A stretch of DNA of 64,000 nt, taken from positions 310,001-374,000 of the forward strand of contig NZ_OLMK01000009.1 in the NCBI RefSeq assembly GCF_900290235.1. The letters run 5' to 3'. A model generated the notes under the pieces. That model saw only the letters and a program-made list of their open reading frames with translations, had not been told where the DNA came from and did no database searches. A program made the translations under genes and the position numbers. Shown here in pieces: positions 1-8,024 of this stretch. The stretch's first letter is position 1; every line of letters begins with the position of its first letter. Source of the stretch: Streptomyces sp. MA5143a (lineage in GTDB: Bacteria > Actinomycetota > Actinomycetes > Streptomycetales > Streptomycetaceae).

Positions 1-2
1 CC

Positions 3-431
3 GAGGACTTCCCCGTCGGCGGCAGCAAGGTGCTGCGCGCCTCGGACGACGACCGGCTGACCGTCGTCGCCGCCGGGATCACCGTGCACGAGGCACTGAA
101 GGCCGCCGACGCGCTGGGCCGCGAGGGCATCCCGATCCGGGTGATCGACCTCTACTCGGTCAAGCCCGTCGACCGCCGCACCCTGCGGGAGGCCGCGGAG
201 CGCACCGGCTGCCTCGTCACCGTCGAGGACCACCACGCGGAGGGCGGCCTCGGCGACGCGGTCCTGGAGGCCTTCGCCGACGGGCGGCCGGTGCCCCGAC
301 TGGTGCGCCTCGCGGTGCGGGACATGCCGGGCTCCGCCTCCCCCGAGGAGCAGTTGCACGAGGCGGGCATCGACGCGGAGGCGATCGCGGCAGCGGGCCG
401 CCTCCTGGTGGAGCACGCGATCGCGCCCTGA
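3..431 (+). CDS. Transketolase, C-terminal part (5' end outside window)
   Basis: Transketolase moves two-carbon ketol units between sugar phosphates with thiamine diphosphate in the pentose phosphate pathway. Only the last 142 residues are present. They look like the transketolase C-terminal domain: a beta-alpha fold that begins with the VVAAGITVHEAL segment, followed by IDLYSVKPVD and a VEDHHAEGGLG motif typical of transketolases and related TPP enzymes. The reading frame is open to the first base of the window, so the gene starts upstream. It ends with TGA at 429-431, about 40 nt before the next gene. A dihydroxyacetone synthase or DXP synthase is less likely given the VEDHHAEGG motif, but the catalytic domains are not visible. 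Confidence 0.85.
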   Translation, partial: EDFPVGGSKVLRASDDDRLTVVAAGITVHEALKAADALGREGIPIRVIDLYSVKPVDRRTLREAAERTGCLVTVEDHHAEGGLGDAVLEAFADGRPVPRLVRLAVRDMPGSASPEEQLHEAGIDAEAIAAAGRLLVEHAIAP

Positions 432-473
432 CCGGCGCGCCGGGAACGGTCCGTACGGAGTGAGGAGTTGACC

Positions 474-1433
474 ATGGGGGCCGCACGCACCCTGCGGGTC
501 GGTCGGCGCGGCGTGGAGATCCACCGCCCCGAGAAGGTGCTCTTCCCCGCGGACGGCGGTGGTGGCAGCGGTGACGGCGGTGGGCAGGGGCAGGGCGGCG
601 GCAAGGAGTACACCAAGGGTGACCTCGTGGCGTACTACCGGGCCGTCGCCCCGTTCATGCTGCCGCATCTGCGTGGGCGCCCGCTGATGCTGGAGCGGCA
701 CCCCGACGGCCTCGGCGGCCCCACCTTCATGCAGAAGAACACCCCCGACCACTATCCCGACTGGATCGAGCGGGTGGAGGTGGCCAAGGAGGGCGGCACG
801 GTCGTCCACGCGGTCTGCGACGACACTGCCACCCTCGTCTACCTCGCCGACCAGGCCTGCGTCACCCTGCACCGCTGGCTGTCCCGGACCGGCCGGATCG
901 ACCGGCCCGACCGGATGGTCCTCGACCTGGACCCGGCCGAGGACGACTTCGGCCAGGTCCGCCGAGCGGCCCGCGACGTCAAGGAGCTGCTCGACGAGCT
1001 GGGGCTGCCGTCGGCGCCGATGACCACCGGCTCCAAGGGCCTGCACGTCGTCGTGCCGGTGAACGGGCACGACGACTTCGACGCGGTGCGCGACGTCGCC
1101 CGGGAGATCGCCGAGGAACTGGTCCGCGCCCATCCCGAGCGGCTCACCACCGCCGTCCGCAAGAAGGACCGGGGAGGGCGCCTCTACCTCGACATCCAGC
1201 GCAACGCCTACGCCCAGACCGCGGTCGTCCCCTTCACCGTACGGGCCCGTCCCGGTGCCCCCGTCGCCACACCGATCACCTGGGAGCAGCTCGACGACCC
1301 CGCCGTCGACGCGCGCCGCTGGACGATCGAGGACGCCGTCGACCAGGCCCGCACCGACCCCTGGGCCGGGGTGATGCGTCGGGCCCGTGCCCTCGGACCG
1401 GCCCGACGGCGGCTCGGCACGCTGCGCGGTTGA
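474..1433 (+). CDS. ligD: Stand-alone LigD polymerase/primase domain (NHEJ)
   Basis: This protein belongs to the polymerase domain (PolDom, archaeo-eukaryotic primase fold) of the bacterial non-homologous end-joining enzyme LigD, which fills or extends DNA ends with a preference for ribonucleotides. It carries the domain's signatures: the metal-binding LDLDP at residues 150-154, SKGLHV at 187-192, and a third acidic site in YLDIQRNAYAQT near residue 240. No ligase or 3'-phosphoesterase domain is attached, so it must act with a separate ligase and Ku, neither of which is in the window. The ATG at 474 follows a GGAGTGAGGAG ribosome site; an in-frame TTG at 468 is less likely. An odd Gly-rich insert sits at about residues 28-43. 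Confidence 0.9.
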   Translation: MGAARTLRVGRRGVEIHRPEKVLFPADGGGGSGDGGGQGQGGGKEYTKGDLVAYYRAVAPFMLPHLRGRPLMLERHPDGLGGPTFMQKNTPDHYPDWIERVEVAKEGGTVVHAVCDDTATLVYLADQACVTLHRWLSRTGRIDRPDRMVLDLDPAEDDFGQVRRAARDVKELLDELGLPSAPMTTGSKGLHVVVPVNGHDDFDAVRDVAREIAEELVRAHPERLTTAVRKKDRGGRLYLDIQRNAYAQTAVVPFTVRARPGAPVATPITWEQLDDPAVDARRWTIEDAVDQARTDPWAGVMRRARALGPARRRLGTLRG

Positions 1434-1495
1434 GACCGTACGCACCCGGAAGGTTTGGCCAACGGCCGGAGGGCCACTCGGTGTTCGAGGTGGCC

Positions 1496-1912
1496 ATGTC
1501 GAACACATCCAGCACATCCAAGACACAGCGTTCACAGAAAAGTCAGACAACGCAGAAGAATCAGACATCACGGGAAGCGGACGAACCGGAGGAGGGGCGG
1601 GAGTCGTCCGGGTCCTCCCGGGACGAGGCGGCCGAGAGCCGTCCCACCCCCATGCAGATACTGCGCCACGCGCGGACCCAGCTCGCGGAGCTGACCGGCA
1701 TGGCGCCCGAGTCCGTGTCGTCCTTCGAACAGACCGAGGACGGCTGGACGTTGGAGGTCGAGGTCCTGGAGATGGCCAGGGTGCCCGACACCATGAGCCT
1801 GCTCGCGAGCTACCAGGTGGAGCTCGACGCGGACGGTGAGCTCACCGGTTACCGGCGCGTCCGCCGCTACGAGCGCGGGAGGGCCGACCCACGTCGTTCC
1901 GGCGGCCGCTAG
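1496..1912 (+). CDS. gvpO: Gas vesicle protein GvpO
   Basis: GvpO is an accessory gas-vesicle protein that is needed for vesicle formation in haloarchaea and is the first gene of Streptomyces gvp clusters. The C-terminal half (from about residue 50: ILRHARTQLAELTG, then DGWTLEVEVLEMARVPDTMS and a YRRVRRYERGR tail) is the conserved GvpO domain. The first 45 residues are a Ser/Thr/Gln-rich, disordered-looking leader made largely of SQK/TQK-like units. The ATG at 1496 has GAGGTGG just upstream; a GTG at 1430 would extend the protein into sequence that overlaps the previous gene's end. It leads the gvp operon, with 123 nt to gvpA. Confidence 0.88.
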   Translation: MSNTSSTSKTQRSQKSQTTQKNQTSREADEPEEGRESSGSSRDEAAESRPTPMQILRHARTQLAELTGMAPESVSSFEQTEDGWTLEVEVLEMARVPDTMSLLASYQVELDADGELTGYRRVRRYERGRADPRRSGGR

Positions 1913-1952
1913 GCCGTCGTCCGGCATCGGCATCCCGTGACACCGGCATCAC

Positions 1953-2016
1953 AGACGTCGGCGTCACCAGACATCAGCAACCCCAGACATCAGCAACCCC
2001 AGACACCAGCATCCCC
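1953..2016 (+). repeat. 16-bp tandem repeats upstream of gvpA
   Basis: Four back-to-back 16-bp units lie at 1953-1968, 1969-1984, 1985-2000 and 2001-2016. The second and third are identical (agacatcagcaacccc) and the outer ones are diverged. A further degenerate copy may lie at 1938-1953. The array ends a few bases before the AGAAGGAGG ribosome site of gvpA and sits between gvpO and gvpA. It may be a leader mRNA or protein-binding element. Confidence 0.8.
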
Positions 2017-2035
2017 AGAAGGAGGAACGGCCGGC

Positions 2036-2461
2036 ATGACCGTAGTCCCGGCACAGCAGTCCGGTGGTGGAGGCGGCAGCAGCGGTCTCTACGACGTCCT
2101 GGAACTGGTCCTCGACCGAGGACTGGTCATCGACGCCTTCGTACGGGTCTCCCTCGTGGGCATCGAGATTCTGAAGATCGACGTGCGGGTCGTCGTCGCG
2201 AGCGTCGACACCTATCTGCGCTTCGCCGAGGCGTGCAACCGGCTCGACCTGGAGGCCGGGCCGCGCAAGGACCCCGGCCTGCCGGACCTCGTCGGTGAGA
2301 TCACCGAGTCCGGCGCACGCGGCAAGTCGAAGGGGGCGCTGTCCGGCGCCGCGGAGACGATCTCCGATGCCTTCAAGCAGGCCCGCGACGACGGCCAGAC
2401 CGAATCGCGACCCCGGGCCCGCAAGTCCACCAGCTCGCGCAAGAGGGAGGAACAGGAGTGA
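2036..2461 (+). CDS. gvpA: Major gas vesicle structural protein GvpA
   Basis: GvpA is the small hydrophobic protein that polymerises into the ribbed wall of gas vesicles. Residues 18-72 hold the family core: an alpha1 segment LYDVLELVLDRGLVID, two beta strands around VRVSLVGIEILKIDVRVVVAS, and an alpha2 segment ending near LDLEAG. Unlike the roughly 70-residue GvpA of cyanobacteria, it has a 65-residue Lys/Arg/Ser-rich C-terminal tail, as in other Streptomyces GvpA proteins. The ATG at 2036 follows a strong AAGGAGGAA site; an upstream in-frame GTG at 1937 would only translate the 16-bp repeats. The stop overlaps the gvpF start (GTGA). Confidence 0.92.
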   Translation: MTVVPAQQSGGGGGSSGLYDVLELVLDRGLVIDAFVRVSLVGIEILKIDVRVVVASVDTYLRFAEACNRLDLEAGPRKDPGLPDLVGEITESGARGKSKGALSGAAETISDAFKQARDDGQTESRPRARKSTSSRKREEQE

Positions 2462-3219
2462 GCACGTACGTCTACGGCATCACGGCCGGCTCGCACACCG
2501 CTCTCCCCGAGGGCATGGGCGGGGTCGGTGACCCGCCGCGCCCCGTGCGCATCCTGAAGGAGGGCGAGCTGGCGGCGATCGTCAGCGACGCCCCCGAGGG
2601 GCTGCGCCCCAAGCGCAGGGACCTGCTCGCCCACCAGAACGTGCTGAGCGAGGCGGGCGGTGGCGGCTCCGTGCTGCCCATGCGGTTCGGCAGCGTCGCC
2701 CAGGACGACGCGGCCGTCACCGGGGTGCTCGCCGAGCGCGCCGAGCACTACCGGGAGCGGCTGGGAGCCCTCGACGGCAAGGTCGAGTACAACGTCAAGG
2801 CCAGCCACGACGAGCAGGGTGTGCTGCACCGCGTGATGAGTGAGAACGCCGAGCTGCGGGCGCTGGCGGAGGCCAATCGCAAGGCCGACGGCGGCACCTA
2901 CGAGGACCGGCTGCGGCTCGGTGAGATGGTCGCCGGCGCGGTGCAGCAGCGGGAGGCCGAGGACGCGGCGGAGCTCCGGCGGGCGCTGGAGGAGGCCGCG
3001 ACCGCCGTGAGTGTGGGCCCCGAGTCCACCGGCTGGCTGGCCAACCTCTCGTACCTGGTCGACCGGCGGTCGGCCGAGGTGTTCCTCGCCGCCGTGGAGC
3101 AGCTCCGCAAGAGCCATCCGCACGTCGAACTGCGGGTCAACGGTCCGCTGCCGCCGTACAGCTTCGTCGAGCCGGGTCCCGCCCAGCACGCGGAGGCGGA
3201 GACGGAAGCGGCGCACTGA
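2458..3219 (+). CDS. gvpF: Gas vesicle protein GvpF (GvpL/GvpF family)
   Basis: This 253-residue member of the GvpL/GvpF family is an assembly factor; family members contact GvpA and occur at the gas-vesicle surface in cyanobacteria. The start YVYGITAG, the PMRFGSVAQDD segment near residue 80, the WLANLSYLVDRR block near 195 and the C-terminal ELRVNGPLPPYSFVE are family hallmarks. A charged alpha-helical central stretch covers about residues 85-185. Translation starts at a GTG that overlaps the gvpA stop. A paralogue, gvpL, lies at 5793-6593. Confidence 0.92.
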   Translation: MSTYVYGITAGSHTALPEGMGGVGDPPRPVRILKEGELAAIVSDAPEGLRPKRRDLLAHQNVLSEAGGGGSVLPMRFGSVAQDDAAVTGVLAERAEHYRERLGALDGKVEYNVKASHDEQGVLHRVMSENAELRALAEANRKADGGTYEDRLRLGEMVAGAVQQREAEDAAELRRALEEAATAVSVGPESTGWLANLSYLVDRRSAEVFLAAVEQLRKSHPHVELRVNGPLPPYSFVEPGPAQHAEAETEAAH

Positions 3220-3262
3220 GCGCGCCGCGCGCACGGCGCACGAGGTCGAAGGAGGCGAGTGC

Positions 3263-3523
3263 ATGGGTCTGATCTCCGAGGTGCTGCTGCTGCCGTTCGC
3301 ACCGGTGCGCGGCAGCCTCTGGGCGGTGGGACAGGTGCTGGCCGAGGCCGAGCGCCAGTACTACGACCCGGCGGCCGTCCGCGCCGAACTCGCCCGCCTC
3401 GAGCAGCGGCTCGACGCGGGCGAGATCGATGAGGAGGAGTTCGACCGCTTGGAGGACGAGCTTCTGGAGCGGCTGGAGATCAGCGCGCGCAGGGGCACGG
3501 GAAACGGCGACGGGACGACATGA
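3263..3523 (+). CDS. gvpG: Gas vesicle protein GvpG
   Basis: GvpG is a minor protein required for gas-vesicle assembly. The 86 residues match the family: an N-terminal hydrophobic segment (LISEVLLLPFAPVRGSLWAV) followed by a charged helix with the LARLEQRLDAGEIDEEEFDRLE pattern. The ATG at 3263 follows GAAGGAGGCGAG. The stop overlaps the gvpY start (ATGA), so the two are probably translationally coupled. Confidence 0.9.
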   Translation: MGLISEVLLLPFAPVRGSLWAVGQVLAEAERQYYDPAAVRAELARLEQRLDAGEIDEEEFDRLEDELLERLEISARRGTGNGDGTT

Positions 3524-4212
3524 TGAACCGAGTGGGACTGGGCCTCGCTGTCGGGGCCGGATACGTCCTCGGACGTACGAAGAAACTGAAGCTCGCCTTC
3601 GCGGTCGGCACCATGGTGGCGGGCAAGCGGCTGAACCTGGGGCCGCGGGCGATCGCGGACCTGGTGTCCCAGCAGCTGAAGGACAATCCGCAGTTCAAGG
3701 AGATCGGCGACCAGCTGCGCGGTGATCTGCGCGGAGTCGGCAAGGCGGCCACCGGAGCCCTGGTCGAACGCCAGATCGAAGGTCTGGCGGACCGGCTCCA
3801 CGGCCGCACCTCCCAGGTGCGCGACCAGCTCTCCGCAGCCGCCCCCGGGCGGTCGGACCGCGACGAGGACGCGTACGAGGACGAGGACGCGTACGAGGAC
3901 GAGCGCGCCGAAGCGTCCGACGAGGACGACGAGGGCGACGAGGAGGGTGCCGACGCCCGGTCCGACGCGGACGACGCCGAGGCCGGCGACGGGGGCGAGG
4001 AACCGGAGCGTGAGCGTCCGGCGAGGAAGACCGCCGGGCGGGCCGCGAAGAAGGCCCCCGCGAAGAAGACCGCCGCCCCGGCCGCGCGCAAGGGCACGGC
4101 GAAGAAGACCGCCGCCAAGAAGACGGCCGCCAGGAAGACCACCCCGGCCAAGAAGACCGCCCGCAAGGCCACCCGGTCGCGGGCCACGAGGGGAGGCGGT
4201 GGCGATGACTGA
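3520..4212 (+). CDS. gvpY: Gas vesicle cluster protein GvpY with acidic and histone-like tails
   Basis: GvpY is an actinobacterial gas-vesicle cluster protein whose function is not established. The first 110 residues begin with a Gly-rich hydrophobic stretch (GLGLAVGAGYVLGRTKK) and carry a mixed helical region. Residues 111-162 are strongly acidic (repeated DEDAYE). Residues 165-225 are Lys/Ala/Thr-rich with repeated AKKTA units, like the tail of histone H1 or bacterial H1-like proteins. Oppositely charged blocks in one chain suggest a flexible interaction scaffold, but that is inference. The gene overlaps gvpG by 4 nt and gvpZ by 8 nt. The assignment rests on position and the Streptomyces gene order. 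Confidence 0.75.
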   Translation: MMNRVGLGLAVGAGYVLGRTKKLKLAFAVGTMVAGKRLNLGPRAIADLVSQQLKDNPQFKEIGDQLRGDLRGVGKAATGALVERQIEGLADRLHGRTSQVRDQLSAAAPGRSDRDEDAYEDEDAYEDERAEASDEDDEGDEEGADARSDADDAEAGDGGEEPERERPARKTAGRAAKKAPAKKTAAPAARKGTAKKTAAKKTAARKTTPAKKTARKATRSRATRGGGGDD

Positions 4213-5434
4213 GACCGTGGGCGCGGCGACCGGCCGCGCGACGAGGACGGCGAAGGGCGCCACCGACACGGCGAAGGGCGCGGCGAGCGGCAGCCCGCTC
4301 TCCGACCTCGCCCACAGCCCCGCCGTCGACCATCTGAAGGAGGAGGCGCGGGAATTCCTCTCCGCGCAGGCCCAGCGGATGCTGGTGGGCCTCGGCCGCA
4401 AGCTCGGCGAGACCACCGGCAAGCTGAACGACATCGCCGACGGCAACAGCCCCGGCTTCGCCCAGCTCGCCCTGGAGGGCGGCCGCAAGCTCGCCGAGGG
4501 CAAGGGGCCGCTGCGCACCGCCCTGGAGGTCGGCGCGGGCCGGGCCAAGGACAACGTGCTGGGCGCCCTGAAGAACCTCGGCGGCGGCAAGGGCGGCCGC
4601 GGGGGCGGGGCGGGCAGCAAGCCCACGGTCATCCTGGAGTCCATAGACGTGGGCGTGCCCGTGCGCACGGCGTACGACCGGTGGACCCGCTACCAGGACT
4701 TCAGCACCTTCGCCAAGGGCGTCAAGAGCGCCGGCCGGGCCGACGACACCCACTCCGACTGGCAGCTGAAGGTCTTCTGGTCCAATCGCAGCTGGAAGGC
4801 CCACACAACCGAACAAGTGCCCGATGACCGGATCACCTGGACGTCCGAGGGCGCCAAGGGCACCACGAAGGGCACGGTCTCCTTCCACGCGCTCGCGGAC
4901 AACCTCACGCGGGTGCTGCTGGTGATCGAGTACTACCCGAAGGGCCTGTTCGAGAAGACCGGCAACCTCTGGCGCGCCCAGGGCCGCCGCGCTCGGCTCG
5001 ACCTCAAACATTTCGCCCGCTTTGTCACTCTTAAGGGTGAAGCGGAGGAGGGTTGGCGCGGGGAGATCCGTGACGGCGAGGTCGTGCGCTCCCACGAGGA
5101 CGTGGTGGCGGAGGAGGAGCGCGAGGAGTCCCGCGACGACGACGAGGCCCGCGACGAGCCCGAGGACGCCGAGGACGCCTACGAGGACGACGAGGGCGCC
5201 TACGACGAGGAGGAGCCCGACGACGAGCCCCGGGACGCGGACGAGGCCGACGAGGAGCCCGACGAGGACGAGTACGCGGACGACGAGGGCGCCGAGGGCG
5301 CGTACGAGGAGGACCCCGAGGGCACCGACGAGGCGGAGGACGCGTACGAGGACGACGTCGAGGAGGACAGCGACGAGGAACCGTACGACTATGAGGACGA
5401 GGAACAGGCCGCCGTGGGCGGGAGCCGCCGGTGA
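4205..5434 (+). CDS. gvpZ: Gas vesicle cluster protein GvpZ (SRPBCC domain, acidic tail)
   Basis: This 409-residue protein has three parts. The N-terminal region (to about 135) contains helices and a Gly-rich linker. A SRPBCC/START-like ligand-binding domain covers about residues 140-275 (ILESIDVGVPVRTAYDRWT at its start, LLVIEYYPKGLFEK near 245). From 300 to the end is an extreme Asp/Glu tail with DAYEDD repeats. The SRPBCC fold usually binds a hydrophobic molecule in a closed pocket; the ligand here is unknown. The ATG at 4205 overlaps the gvpY end, and the stop overlaps the gvpJ GTG. The acidic tail is complementary to the basic tail of GvpY. Confidence 0.75.
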   Translation: MTETVGAATGRATRTAKGATDTAKGAASGSPLSDLAHSPAVDHLKEEAREFLSAQAQRMLVGLGRKLGETTGKLNDIADGNSPGFAQLALEGGRKLAEGKGPLRTALEVGAGRAKDNVLGALKNLGGGKGGRGGGAGSKPTVILESIDVGVPVRTAYDRWTRYQDFSTFAKGVKSAGRADDTHSDWQLKVFWSNRSWKAHTTEQVPDDRITWTSEGAKGTTKGTVSFHALADNLTRVLLVIEYYPKGLFEKTGNLWRAQGRRARLDLKHFARFVTLKGEAEEGWRGEIRDGEVVRSHEDVVAEEEREESRDDDEARDEPEDAEDAYEDDEGAYDEEEPDDEPRDADEADEEPDEDEYADDEGAEGAYEEDPEGTDEAEDAYEDDVEEDSDEEPYDYEDEEQAAVGGSRR

Positions 5435-5796
5435 CCTTCCCCAGCCGAGTCCCCGAGCCGTACGGCCAGAACGGCAGCGCCAACCTCGCCGACATCCTGG
5501 AGCGTGTACTGGACAAAGGTCTGGTGATCGCGGGCGACATCCGGATCAACCTGCTCGACATCGAACTGCTCACCATCAAGCTGCGCCTCATCGTCGCCTC
5601 CGTCGACAAGGCCAAGGAGATGGGCATCGACTGGTGGGAGACCGACCCGGCCCTGTCGTCGCACGCCCGCCGCGACGAACTCTCCCGGGAGAACGCCGAG
5701 TTGCGCGCCCGGCTCGCCGAGCTGGACGACGGCCGTCCCCGGCGTGAGCCGGAGCCGGCCGTCGAGCGCGGCCGTGCCAGAGAGGAGCCCTCATGA
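5431..5796 (+). CDS. gvpJ: Gas vesicle protein GvpJ (GvpA-like)
   Basis: GvpJ is a GvpA paralogue thought to form the conical tips or nucleus of the vesicle. The core at about residues 18-72 (LADILERVLDKGLVIAGDIR, then LLDIELLTIKLRLIVASVDKA) is clearly GvpA-like. It is followed by a GIDWWETDP motif and a charged coiled-coil-like tail with SRENAELRARLAEL. The tail replaces the long basic tail of GvpA. GTG start and both ends overlap the neighbours by 4 nt. Confidence 0.88.
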   Translation: MTFPSRVPEPYGQNGSANLADILERVLDKGLVIAGDIRINLLDIELLTIKLRLIVASVDKAKEMGIDWWETDPALSSHARRDELSRENAELRARLAELDDGRPRREPEPAVERGRAREEPS

Positions 5797-6593
5797 CCGG
5801 ACTGCGCTACGTGTACGCCGTGTGCCGACCCTTCGACGCGCCGCTCCAGTCCCAGATCACGGGGGTCGGGGGCGCCCCTCCCCGGCTGCTGCGCCACCGC
5901 GACCTGATCGCCGTCGTCAGCGAGGTGCCCGAGCGGGACTTCGCGGAGCAGCCGCTCCGCGCCCACCTGGAGGACCTCGACTGGCTGACCGAGACCGCCC
6001 ACGCCCACCAGAACGTGATCGACGCGCTCACGGTGGTCACCACCCCGCTCCCGCTGCGCCTCGGCACCGTCTTCCACGACGACAGCGGTGTACGGGTCAT
6101 GCTGGAGGCCCGCGAGGAGGGCTTCCTGCGCACCCTGGACCGGCTGTCGGGCCGGGTGGAGTGGGGCGTCAAGGTGTACGCGGAACCGGAGGCCGAGGCC
6201 GAGGAGCAGCCCCGGGAGCCGGTGAAGGCCACCAGCGGGCGGGACTATCTGCGGCAGCGGCGGCGCAGCCGGCAGGCCCACGAGGAGATGTGGGAGAAGG
6301 CCGACCGGTTCGCCCGCCGACTGCACGAGACCCTCTCGGAATGCGCCGAGGACACCCGGCTGCACGCACCCCAGAATTCCGCGCTCTCCGGTGCGCCCGG
6401 CCGCAATGTACTGAACGCGGCCTATCTGGTGCCGCGCCGGAATTCCGAGGAGTTCGTGGAACTCGTGGACCGCACGAAGAACGAGGAACCCGGATTGCGC
6501 GTGGAACTCACCGGACCCTGGGCCGCCTATTCCTTCAGTGGTGAGGAGCCCGGCGACAGGGAATCCGACGGCATGAGCGGAGAGAATTCGTGA
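5793..6593 (+). CDS. gvpL: Gas vesicle protein GvpL (GvpL/GvpF family)
   Basis: This is the second GvpL/GvpF family assembly protein of the cluster, 266 residues. It shares with gvpF the start RYVYAVCRP, the LPLRLGTVFHDD segment near residue 85, the LNAAYLVPRRN block and the C-terminal LRVELTGPWAAYSFS. A basic loop rich in Arg and Gln (DYLRQRRRSRQAHEEM) sits near 150-165. It is translationally coupled to gvpJ and gvpS by 4-nt overlaps. Confidence 0.9.
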   Translation: MTGLRYVYAVCRPFDAPLQSQITGVGGAPPRLLRHRDLIAVVSEVPERDFAEQPLRAHLEDLDWLTETAHAHQNVIDALTVVTTPLPLRLGTVFHDDSGVRVMLEAREEGFLRTLDRLSGRVEWGVKVYAEPEAEAEEQPREPVKATSGRDYLRQRRRSRQAHEEMWEKADRFARRLHETLSECAEDTRLHAPQNSALSGAPGRNVLNAAYLVPRRNSEEFVELVDRTKNEEPGLRVELTGPWAAYSFSGEEPGDRESDGMSGENS

Positions 6594-6778
6594 CCGTCAT
6601 AGAACGCCGGGAGGTGGCCCTCGTCGACCTGCTCGACCGGCTGCTCGCCGGCGGGGTCGTCATCACCGGTGACCTCACCCTGCGCATCGCGGACGTCGAC
6701 CTCGTCCGTATCGACCTGAACGCGCTCATCAGCTCCGTGAACGCGAATGTGCCCGCACCCTGGGGAGGCAGCGAGTGA
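6590..6778 (+). CDS. gvpS: Gas vesicle protein GvpS (short GvpA-like)
   Basis: At 62 residues this is essentially a bare GvpA-type domain: EVALVDLLDRLLAGGVVITG, then DLTLRIADVDLVRIDLNALISSV. It lacks the tails seen in GvpA and GvpJ. It is probably a minor structural component, as proposed for GvpS and GvpM proteins. GTG start and 4-nt overlaps on both sides. Confidence 0.88.
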   Translation: MTVIERREVALVDLLDRLLAGGVVITGDLTLRIADVDLVRIDLNALISSVNANVPAPWGGSE

Positions 6779-7056
6779 CCGGCCGCAACCGTCTCGAACT
6801 GGAGCCCGACACGGTGGAACGCGACCTGGTCAAGCTGGTCCTCACCGTCGTCGAGCTGCTCCGTCAGCTCATGGAGCGGCAGGCGGTGCGCCGGTTCGAC
6901 ACCGGGGAGCTCACCGAGGAGCAGGAGGAGCGCATCGGGCTCACCCTGATGCTGCTCGACGACCGGATGACCGAGCTGCGCGAGCGCTACGGCCTGCGGC
7001 CCGAGGACCTCAATCTGGACCTCGGGCCGCTCGGGCCGCTGCTCCCCAGGGACTGA
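6775..7056 (+). CDS. gvpK: Gas vesicle protein GvpK
   Basis: GvpK is an accessory gas-vesicle protein needed for proper vesicle assembly in several systems. The 93 residues fit the family: VERDLVKLVLTVVELLRQLMERQAVRR, then LTEEQEERIGLTLMLLDDRM and a LNLDLGPLGPLL end. It is the last gene of the ten-gene gvp run. The next gene is on the opposite strand, 12 nt away, and no clear hairpin separates them. Confidence 0.92.
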   Translation: MTGRNRLELEPDTVERDLVKLVLTVVELLRQLMERQAVRRFDTGELTEEQEERIGLTLMLLDDRMTELRERYGLRPEDLNLDLGPLGPLLPRD

Positions 7057-7068
7057 GCCTTCCCGGAT

Positions 7069-7890
7069 TCAGGCGGGCTTACGGCAGAGGATCTCTCCGT
7101 GCAGTACGGCGAACCAGCCGTCCTCCCGCCGCCCCCATTCCCGCCACGCCGCCTCGATCGTCCGCAGCTGCTCCTCGGTGGCGTGACCGCCCTCGGTGGC
7201 CCGCTCGGCGTACGCGGAGGCGACCGTGCGGTCCGCCCACAGCCCGCTCCACCAGGCCCGCTCCTCGGCGGTGGAGTACGTCCACGTGGAGGAGGAGGCC
7301 GTGATGTCGGTGAGCCCGGCCCGCAGGGCCCAGGACTTCAGCCGGCGCCCGGCGTCCGGCTCGCCGCCGTTCGCCCGGGCCACCCGCCGGTACAGGTCGA
7401 GCCAGTCGTCCATGCCCGCCGACCGCGGGAACCACGTCATCGCCGCGTAGTCCGAGTCGCGGACGGCGATCAGGCCGCCGGGCCTGGTCACCCGCGCCAT
7501 CTCACGCAGCGCCTGCACGGGGTCGCCGACGTGCTGGAGCACCTGGTGGGCGTGGACCACACAGAAGGTGTCGTCCGGATGGTCCAGCGCGTGGACGTCG
7601 GCGACCGCGAAGTCCACGTTGGCCAGGCCCCGTTCGGCGGCCGTGGCCCGTGCCTGCTCCAGGATGCCGGGGGCGTGGTCGACGCCGGTGACGTGACCGT
7701 CCGGGACCAGGGCGGCGAGGTCCGCGGTGATGGTGCCGGGGCCGCACCCGATGTCCAGGACCTTCATGTGCGGCTTCAGCGAACCGAGGAGGTACGCCGC
7801 CGAGTTGGCGGCCGTCCGCCAGGTGTGCGACCGCAGTACCGACTCATGGTGCCCGTGCGTGTAGACGGCGGTCTCCCGCGCTTTCGACAT
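7069..7890 (-). CDS. Class I SAM-dependent methyltransferase
   Basis: A 273-residue Rossmann-fold methyltransferase of the UbiE/methyltransf_11 type. Motif I is VLDIGCGPGT near residue 43; the acidic residue that binds the SAM ribose is in VTGVDHAPG; motif II is FAVADVHALDHPDD, and motif IV follows with VVHAHQVLQHVGDP. The C-terminal part resembles the ligand-binding half of small-molecule methyltransferases, but no substrate can be assigned. The ATG at 7890 follows GGGAAGGG; an in-frame start at 7935 is less likely. It converges with gvpK and sits apart from other genes. Confidence 0.85.
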   Translation of the reverse strand: MSKARETAVYTHGHHESVLRSHTWRTAANSAAYLLGSLKPHMKVLDIGCGPGTITADLAALVPDGHVTGVDHAPGILEQARATAAERGLANVDFAVADVHALDHPDDTFCVVHAHQVLQHVGDPVQALREMARVTRPGGLIAVRDSDYAAMTWFPRSAGMDDWLDLYRRVARANGGEPDAGRRLKSWALRAGLTDITASSSTWTYSTAEERAWWSGLWADRTVASAYAERATEGGHATEEQLRTIEAAWREWGRREDGWFAVLHGEILCRKPA

Positions 7891-7980
7891 GGCCCTTCCC
7901 CTTCTCCAGGTCTTGGGGGAACCGTACGCGCCCATGCCGAATATTGAGACCGCCGTCTTGAATGTTGGACGAGCCTGAAT

Positions 7981-8022
7981 GGGCGGGAGGCCGCCGGACC
8001 GCCCGCCGGGCCGCCCGCCCGG
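7981..8022 (-). terminator. GC-rich hairpin after the PAP2-kinase gene
   Basis: Sequence just beyond the minus-strand stop at 8025 can pair gggcgg at its left side with ccgccc at its right side over about 40 nt. It has no T-run, as is usual for Streptomyces terminators. It lies between two same-strand genes, the PAP2-kinase and the methyltransferase. Confidence 0.35.
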
Positions 8023-8024
8023 GG

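Noticed and set aside
3695-5095. 466-residue minus-strand frame opposite gvpY and gvpZ
   Set aside because: It is a mirror of the acidic and Lys-rich coding sequence on the plus strand, gives Arg/Pro runs, and has no family pattern.
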